NCBI RefSeq assembly: GCF_900115265.1
Contig: NZ_FOVU01000009.1
Coordinates: 1-64,000, forward strand
DNA length: 64,000 nt
Direction: 5' to 3'
DNA from: Bradyrhizobium sp. Ghvi
Lineage (GTDB): Bacteria; Pseudomonadota; Alphaproteobacteria; Rhizobiales; Xanthobacteraceae
A model generated the notes under the pieces. It was not told the DNA's origin. It did no database searches and worked only from the letters and a program-made list of their open reading frames with translations. Of the stretch, positions 59,822 through 64,000 are shown in pieces; the stretch's first letter is position 1; every line of letters starts with the position of its first letter. The position numbers and the translations under genes are program-made.

Positions 59822-61339
59822 TCACGCCGCGCCGAACCAGGTCGTCAGCGCCTCCCCAACTCCGCTCGCGCGCTCATCACCCACCCAGGCCACGTGGCCG
59901 TCGGGCCGCACCAGCACGGCTCTCGGCGCCGGGACCCCGCCGACGGACGGAAGCTCCCATGCGCCATCGTAAACGGCATCGATGCGCGTGACCCGATCGG
60001 CGAAGGGCGAGATGTCGAACGTCTCGAGCCCGCCGAGATCGAGCAGCACGCCGCGCGCCTGATGCAGCAGCGTGAACAGCAGCAAGGGGCGGCCCGCAAC
60101 CGTCAATGCAAGATCGGGCACGCGGCGGCCGAGCAGGGGGTGCCCGTCGCCGAGATCATAGTGGATGTCGAGCCCGCTCATCATCGCGCCATAGCGCCTC
60201 CGCGGCTCCTCCATCGAAAGCAGCTCGGACATCACTTCGCGCGCGGCCTTGCGGCCGTGGTCATCGCGGCGAAGCAGGGCGATCTGCGCACGCGTGTTGC
60301 GCAAGACGCGCGCGGCCACGCCATGCCGTTCGGCGTGATAGCTGTCGAGCAGGCTGTCGGGCGCAACGCCCCTTGCCACCAGCGCCAGCTTCCAGCCGAG
60401 ATTGACGGCATCCTGCAGGCCGGTGTTGAGGCCCTGGCCGCCGACGGAGTGATGGATATGCGCGGCATCGCCGGCGAGCAGCACGCGCCCCTTGCGATAG
60501 GCGACGGCCTGCCGCGCCGCATCGGTGAAGCGGGAGATCCAGGCCGCACCGTGGACACCGAAATCGGTGCCGTACACCGCGATGAGCGCTTCGCTGAGAT
60601 CGCTCAAATCCGGCTCGCCGCTGCGATCGAGCGTGGCTTCCGTCATCACCACCAGCACGCGCCCGCTCTCGGTCTTGCTGAGGCCGTGAAAGCCGAGCGC
60701 ATCGTGACGCAGGCCCCATGCGGGCGTCTGCCGCATCTCGACCTCGGCCATGAGATTGCTGAGCGTCGGATCGGTGCCGGCGAAGTCGATGCCGGCCGCC
60801 TTGCGCACCCGGCTGCGGCCGCCGTCGCAGCCGACCAGGTACTCCGCGCGCATCTTCTTGCCGCCGGCGAGCGTCACGTCGACGCCGGTCTCGTCCTGCG
60901 CGATATCGCTTACCTCGTGGCCGCGATAGACGGGGACGCCGAGCTCGGCGACCCAGTCGCTCAGGATGCGTTCGATGTGGCTCTGCCGCAGCGCCAGCCC
61001 GTAGGGGTGACGGGTCGGCAGATCGCCGATGTCGAGCCGCGTCCAGGCGAAGCCCGCGAGCTGGGTGACCTTGCCTTCGCGCAGGAAGCGATCCGCGACG
61101 CCGCGCTGATCGAGGACCTCGATGCTGCGCGCGTGCAGGCCGCCGGCCCGCGTGCCCGTGAGATCCTGGCTGGCGCGGCGCTCGAGAACCGCGACATCGC
61201 AGTGTCCGAGCGCCAGCTCCGCCGCCAGCATCAACCCGGTCGGCCCGCCGCCGGCGATGATGACGGCATGGTCGACGTGCGCAGGCCGCGTCGGGAGGTT
61301 GCGGGCGCGCGCGCGCGAGTTCGGAAGCAGGACAGGCAT
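59822..61339 (-). CDS. FAD-dependent aromatic-type monooxygenase
   Basis: A 505-residue flavoprotein hydroxylase of the PHBH family with a C-terminal thioredoxin-like domain, similar in layout to pentachlorophenol and rifampicin monooxygenases. It has the dinucleotide motif AVIIAGGGPTGLMLAAELA near residue 25-43, the second FAD motif GDAAHIHHSVGGQGLNTGLQDA and a middle GCDGGRSRVRKAAGI. It would hydroxylate an aromatic ring with NAD(P)H. Start at 61339 after AGGGG. It is too long and differently built to be the missing FAD urate hydroxylase HpxO. Confidence 0.92.
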   Translation of the reverse strand: MPVLLPNSRARARNLPTRPAHVDHAVIIAGGGPTGLMLAAELALGHCDVAVLERRASQDLTGTRAGGLHARSIEVLDQRGVADRFLREGKVTQLAGFAWTRLDIGDLPTRHPYGLALRQSHIERILSDWVAELGVPVYRGHEVSDIAQDETGVDVTLAGGKKMRAEYLVGCDGGRSRVRKAAGIDFAGTDPTLSNLMAEVEMRQTPAWGLRHDALGFHGLSKTESGRVLVVMTEATLDRSGEPDLSDLSEALIAVYGTDFGVHGAAWISRFTDAARQAVAYRKGRVLLAGDAAHIHHSVGGQGLNTGLQDAVNLGWKLALVARGVAPDSLLDSYHAERHGVAARVLRNTRAQIALLRRDDHGRKAAREVMSELLSMEEPRRRYGAMMSGLDIHYDLGDGHPLLGRRVPDLALTVAGRPLLLFTLLHQARGVLLDLGGLETFDISPFADRVTRIDAVYDGAWELPSVGGVPAPRAVLVRPDGHVAWVGDERASGVGEALTTWFGAA

Positions 61340-61510
61340 GTGGTGACCCCTATCAGGTGATGTGAGGCGCGGGGGTGTACACCGAGGGCGGGCGCTTGAA
61401 GCAAGGGCGTTGCGCACCACATATTGAGCTGGGAGGAGGGGCTTTGTCCTTCTTGGGCGGCCTCTTCGAGGTGTCGGGCCAAAATCCGCGATGCGCGCCG
61501 TCAGTGGTGC

Positions 61511-61711
61511 CTAGTCGTCCTTCGAGAGATCGCCGCGCTTGGCCGGAACGTCAATCGTTCCACCCTCGCCGTGCACGAGATCGCGGCTGTTGTCTTCAGT
61601 CTCGCCCGCATCTGCGATCACAGCCTCTTGCGTCTCGCGCGCCTTGTCGATGCGGGGCTTTCGCCCTGGCAGGTCGCGCGACGTCTTGGGGGCAGTCGTC
61701 TTTGAAGTCAT
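61511..61711 (-). CDS. Small Lys/Asp/Glu-rich protein
   Basis: A 66-residue disordered-looking protein (MTSKTTAPKTSRDLPGRKPR ... DVPAKRGDLSKDD) behind a strong AGGAGG. Charged composition and no hydrophobic core. Such proteins recur near stress genes in Bradyrhizobium; function unknown. Confidence 0.6.
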   Translation of the reverse strand: MTSKTTAPKTSRDLPGRKPRIDKARETQEAVIADAGETEDNSRDLVHGEGGTIDVPAKRGDLSKDD

Positions 61712-61757
61712 GGCCAATCCTCCTGATCGACCAACGCCCGAGGCGATCGGATCGTTC

Positions 61758-61870
61758 GTTTGACACGTCGGGCAAAACAGGGGCACGATGGCGTCATCGA
61801 AATTTTCGTTCAGCCCGCGCGGGAAACACCCGCCGCGGGCATTTGTTTGTCCAAAGTCATGATGGCAGCT
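61758..61870 (+). repeat. Dispersed hairpin repeat, copy 1
   Basis: Begins TTTGACACGTCGGGCAAAAC and ends CCAAAGTCATGATGGCAGCT. Contains the GC hairpin 61813-61819/61834-61840 followed by ATTTGTTT. The same sequence recurs at 62553-62720 and 63901-64000. I recall it as a common repeat in Bradyrhizobium. Confidence 0.75.
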
Positions 61871-62097
61871 CAAGACTCAAACCGGACCTCGTCAAAATTT
61901 CAATGCCGGCGGCGGCGGGTCTCCGATACGACATGGGATATAGTTACATTTCTTGATTGAGCTGCTTAACTCTAACCGACTAATGAATATTTCAAAAAAA
62001 ATCGTAGGAGCCGCAATGTCCTCCCCGGAAGAAGACGATCGGCCCGAGTTTTGCCCCGCGTGCAACGAGACGAACGCGCTGCACTGAGCTGACTGCC

Positions 62098-62358
62098 ATG
62101 CGGTTCTATTTCGACTATCAAGATCTCGCGCATACTTTTGTCGACGGTCAGGGAGAGGAGCTTCCGGGTCTCGTAGCCGCCCGCGATGCTGCGATGAGAT
62201 ATCTAGCCAAAGGTATTCGGGACCATAGCCCTTCCGGACTGATCGAAAAAATTTCGGTCCACGCAAGGACGAAAGATGCGTCGATCCTGACGGTATCCGC
62301 CACGATCGAAGTGGTCGTCGGAGCGATGCCCTCGGGTAAGAGGAGCTTTCTCTACTGA
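62098..62358 (+). CDS. DUF6894-type small protein
   Basis: An 86-residue protein: MRFYFDYQDLAHTFVDGQGEE, GLVAARDAAMRYLAKGIRDHS and a C-terminal beta pair. The MxxYYFDxxD start and D-G-E pattern match DUF6894 proteins abundant in Bradyrhizobium. A divergent paralogue lies at 62869-63111. Confidence 0.8.
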   Translation: MRFYFDYQDLAHTFVDGQGEELPGLVAARDAAMRYLAKGIRDHSPSGLIEKISVHARTKDASILTVSATIEVVVGAMPSGKRSFLY

Positions 62359-62552
62359 GGAAGTACGCGTGCGAGAGCCCTGAGAAACCACAAGTGCCAG
62401 AGCACGCTCTCATCTTGCGCCCCACCCTGATCGGCGGCGAGACTGCCGAGGGCGATTGCTCGTCCTCCGCGATGGCCGGCTGATCGGTCGCACCAGGCGC
62501 ACCGAGGACCATGCTGAGTTCGGTATCCTGAAAGGAGTGAAAGCCAGTGAAT

Positions 62553-62720
62553 GTCGGCTTGTGCCAGAACCGGTCTTGATGCTGCCTTCATACGCCGGCG
62601 AATTCATTGCTTTGACACGTCGGGCAAAACAGGGGCATCATGACATCGTCGAAATTTCGTTCAGCCCGCGCGGGAAACATCCGCCGCGGGCTTTTGTCTG
62701 TCCAAAGTCATGGCAGCTCA
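62553..62720 (+). repeat. Dispersed hairpin repeat, copy 2, ending in a terminator-like stem
   Basis: Nearly complete copy including the left part (gtgccagaaccggtcttgat). Its hairpin 62664-62670/62685-62691 is followed directly by TTTTG, so this copy could stop transcription on the + strand. Of the 510-base gap 62359-62868, the remainder shows no supported gene. Confidence 0.75.
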
Positions 62721-62868
62721 TGAGCCGTCAGCAGACGTTTCACGGTCGGGAGCTTGAGTGCAGGTCTTGACCCGCAGCCGACCTGTTTCGAATTTCGGCA
62801 GTGTCCCAATTAGCTTAGGAACGAACGTAACATGGGCTAATTGACGGTCTAAAGCTTGGGCCGACCAA

Positions 62869-63111
62869 ATGGCGCGCTATTACTTCGATCTGGTGGATCA
62901 AGACGGCCTTGTAGTTGACGAGGAGGGTTTAGAATTCGGGGACATGGAAGGCGTAGAGCGGGAGGCCACGCAAGCTATGGCCGATGCCGCTCGAGAAAGC
63001 TTGCAACGCCCTATTAAGCCCGGAGAAGCTGCCATTGAAGTCCGGGACGATGCCGGGCCTGTCATGCGAGTGCGGTTCACAGTTGAGATTGAGTACCTGA
63101 GGAAGCAGTAG
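62869..63111 (+). CDS. DUF6894-type small protein
   Basis: An 80-residue protein: MARYYFDLVDQDGLVVDEEGLE, a helix (VEREATQAMADAARESLQR) and a beta C-terminus (VMRVRFTVEIEYLRKQ). Typical DUF6894. It is a clearer family member than its neighbour at 62098. Confidence 0.85.
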   Translation: MARYYFDLVDQDGLVVDEEGLEFGDMEGVEREATQAMADAARESLQRPIKPGEAAIEVRDDAGPVMRVRFTVEIEYLRKQ

Positions 63112-63231
63112 GGGCCACTTAGGAACACTTGGACCGCAGGTCCATTAACCGGCATGAGGACGCCGCAGAATAGATCATTCCTCCCATGGTCTAGCGCAAG
63201 CGGCTGTCGGTTCGTGGAAGCCCATGGTGTC

Positions 63232-63366
63232 GTGACCGAGACCGAGAAACAGATGGAAGCAAAGGCACCCAAGCCGTCCCGGCTGGAGGAGGCGCGACGC
63301 ATTGTCGAGGAATATGCGGCCGACCTCCGGGAGATCATCCGGCAGCTACGGTGCAAGATGAACTAA
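63232..63366 (+). CDS. Small charged helical protein
   Basis: A 44-residue protein from GTG 63232 (MTETEKQMEAKAPKPSRLEE, then a helix with EEYAADLREIIRQLRCKMN). Met at 63253 is an alternative start. The helix resembles short hypothetical proteins I have seen in Bradyrhizobium. Confidence 0.5.
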   Translation: MTETEKQMEAKAPKPSRLEEARRIVEEYAADLREIIRQLRCKMN

Positions 63367-63421
63367 GGAACCCAAGGTCAACTTTGGGATTTGGGAACTC
63401 GATCATGTCGAGGATCGAGTT

Positions 63422-63591
63422 ATGGAAGCAACGGAAGCCGAGCTGCCTCAGCAACAGCTGCAAGATCATGGGCCACGCTGCCCGACCTGCGCAGCGTTGT
63501 CCCGCCTGACTCAATCCTACTAGACACCCGGACCGGCAACACCGTCCGCCTCTACCAATGCCCTTGCGGCGAACGCATCTGGGACAATTGA
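63422..63591 (+). pseudogene. Frameshifted zinc-ribbon gene
   Basis: The frame from ATG 63422 (after GAGG) gives MEATEAELPQQQ ... RCPTCAALSRLTQSY and stops at 63521. The next frame continues in sense as LLDTRTGNTVRLYQCPCGERIWDN to 63591. Joined, they make one small protein with CPTC and CPCG zinc pairs. A one-base change near 63510-63525 breaks it. Confidence 0.6.
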
Positions 63592-63606
63592 GGTGTATGG
63601 TGTGGC

Positions 63607-63822
63607 ATGGACCGCGCTACCCTTCGAGAGCACTTGAACCAAGCCCGACGACATGCCGCGTTGGGTAAGCACCATCTCGCGCGACAAGAAGCCCTGGTCG
63701 CGGAGCTGGACCGGAACGGCCATGACACTACCGCCGCCATGGGCGTGCTCGCTACTATGAGACGCACGCAAGAACTACATGAGCTGGATGTTGAGCGCCT
63801 GCTAAGTGAATTGGCAAAGTAA
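63607..63822 (+). CDS. Small helical hypothetical protein
   Basis: A 71-residue protein: MDRATLREHLNQARRHAALGK, HLARQEALVAELDRNGHDT and MRRTQELHELDVERLLSELAK, two antiparallel helices joined by NGHDTT. A recurrent Bradyrhizobium small protein of unknown function. Confidence 0.75.
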   Translation: MDRATLREHLNQARRHAALGKHHLARQEALVAELDRNGHDTTAAMGVLATMRRTQELHELDVERLLSELAK

Positions 63823-63900
63823 GACAGCCTCATTGATGGCCCTTTCAGATCGCTTATCCGCTTGCGGTACATGGCGGGCAAGCCGGGCTCGACCGGACAA

Positions 63901-64000
63901 CGTCTGCTTCTGCGCCAGAACCGGCTTCGATGCTGCCTTCATACGCCCGCGAATTCATTGCTTTGACACGTCGGGCAAAACAGGGGCATGATGGCATCAT
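63901..64000 (+). repeat. Dispersed hairpin repeat, copy 3 (cut by window edge)
   Basis: Matches copy 2 from its left part (tgcgccagaaccggcttcga) to the GGGGCATGATGGC segment, with few differences; the hairpin part lies outside the window. Confidence 0.75.

Noticed and set aside
59822..61339. The FAD monooxygenase as the missing urate hydroxylase HpxO
   Set aside because: It is about 500 residues with a thioredoxin-like end, unlike HpxO of roughly 385 residues, and lies 45 kb from the ureide genes.
59762..61360. A 532-codon frame opposite the FAD monooxygenase
   Set aside because: Antisense shadow; no motif, while the reverse strand has the FAD motifs.
61758..64000. The three similar repeats as a CRISPR array
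   Set aside because: Units are over 100 bases, spaced hundreds of bases apart, with genes between and no cas genes.

Overview
The window is high-GC alphaproteobacterial chromosome, most likely Bradyrhizobium or a close relative in the Nitrobacteraceae. The grounds are a GcrA-type protein, a phasin, DUF1236, DUF2798, DUF3606 and DUF6894 proteins, BMP-type purine transporters, a PuuE-type ureide pathway, and a dispersed structured repeat (about 9250-9870) that I remember as multi-copy in Bradyrhizobium and Rhodopseudomonas. No rRNA, tRNA, CRISPR array or replication origin was seen.

Layout. 1-261 is the N-terminal part of an IS630-type transposase cut by the window edge. 688-9171 is housekeeping and stress: HU, a Lon/Hsp20 pair with a small coupled ORF, a YciF-like ferritin-fold protein, MarC, a class II aldolase, a ClC-type channel with a CBS-like tail, DUF2798, and a Gly/Tyr-rich exported protein. 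9.2-9.9 kb is the structured repeat. 9985-30085 is a large purine/ureide supercluster: DUF3830, allantoinase PuuE, fused OHCU decarboxylase/HIU hydrolase, a xanthine-dehydrogenase-type enzyme with an unusual subunit split, 8-oxoguanine deaminase, two complete BMP-family ABC importers, an outer-membrane channel, a nucleobase deaminase and a biuret hydrolase inside the second importer operon. No urate oxidase is present. Three CTTGCAAG palindromes lie in front of the catabolic genes.

30.4-41.5 kb holds an unrecognised 458-residue protein, a MoxR/VWA pair, a zinc ribbon, a quinone oxidoreductase, and a compact regulatory module (36.5-38.9 kb). In that module an S24-type repressor, a small protein and a GcrA paralogue each have a promoter whose -35/-10 spacer carries the same inverted repeat, TTCSG-N5-CGGAA or one base away. 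Exported proteins, a phasin and a cytochrome c follow. 41.7-48.7 kb holds an alpha/beta hydrolase, an orphan TpsB-type outer-membrane transporter, a FecR-domain protein and a CHASE2-PAS-GGDEF-EAL protein. 48.7-61.4 kb has DUF1236, a GT4 glycosyltransferase in a three-gene operon with two small proteins, arginase, an enolase-superfamily enzyme, a variant Nramp transporter, many small Bradyrhizobium-type genes and an FAD monooxygenase. 61.5-64 kb is a small-gene area with two DUF6894 paralogues, a frameshifted zinc-ribbon gene and three copies of a second dispersed repeat, two of which show its GC hairpin.

How the genes fit together: the supercluster would import purines or nucleosides, deaminate and oxidise them to urate, and process 5-hydroxyisourate to allantoin and allantoate; the biuret hydrolase suggests wider urea-like nitrogen salvage. 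The strongest new signals are the operator-in-spacer regulon at 36.5-37.7 kb, DUF3830 coupled to puuE, the biuH placement, the CTTGCAAG sites and the structured repeat.
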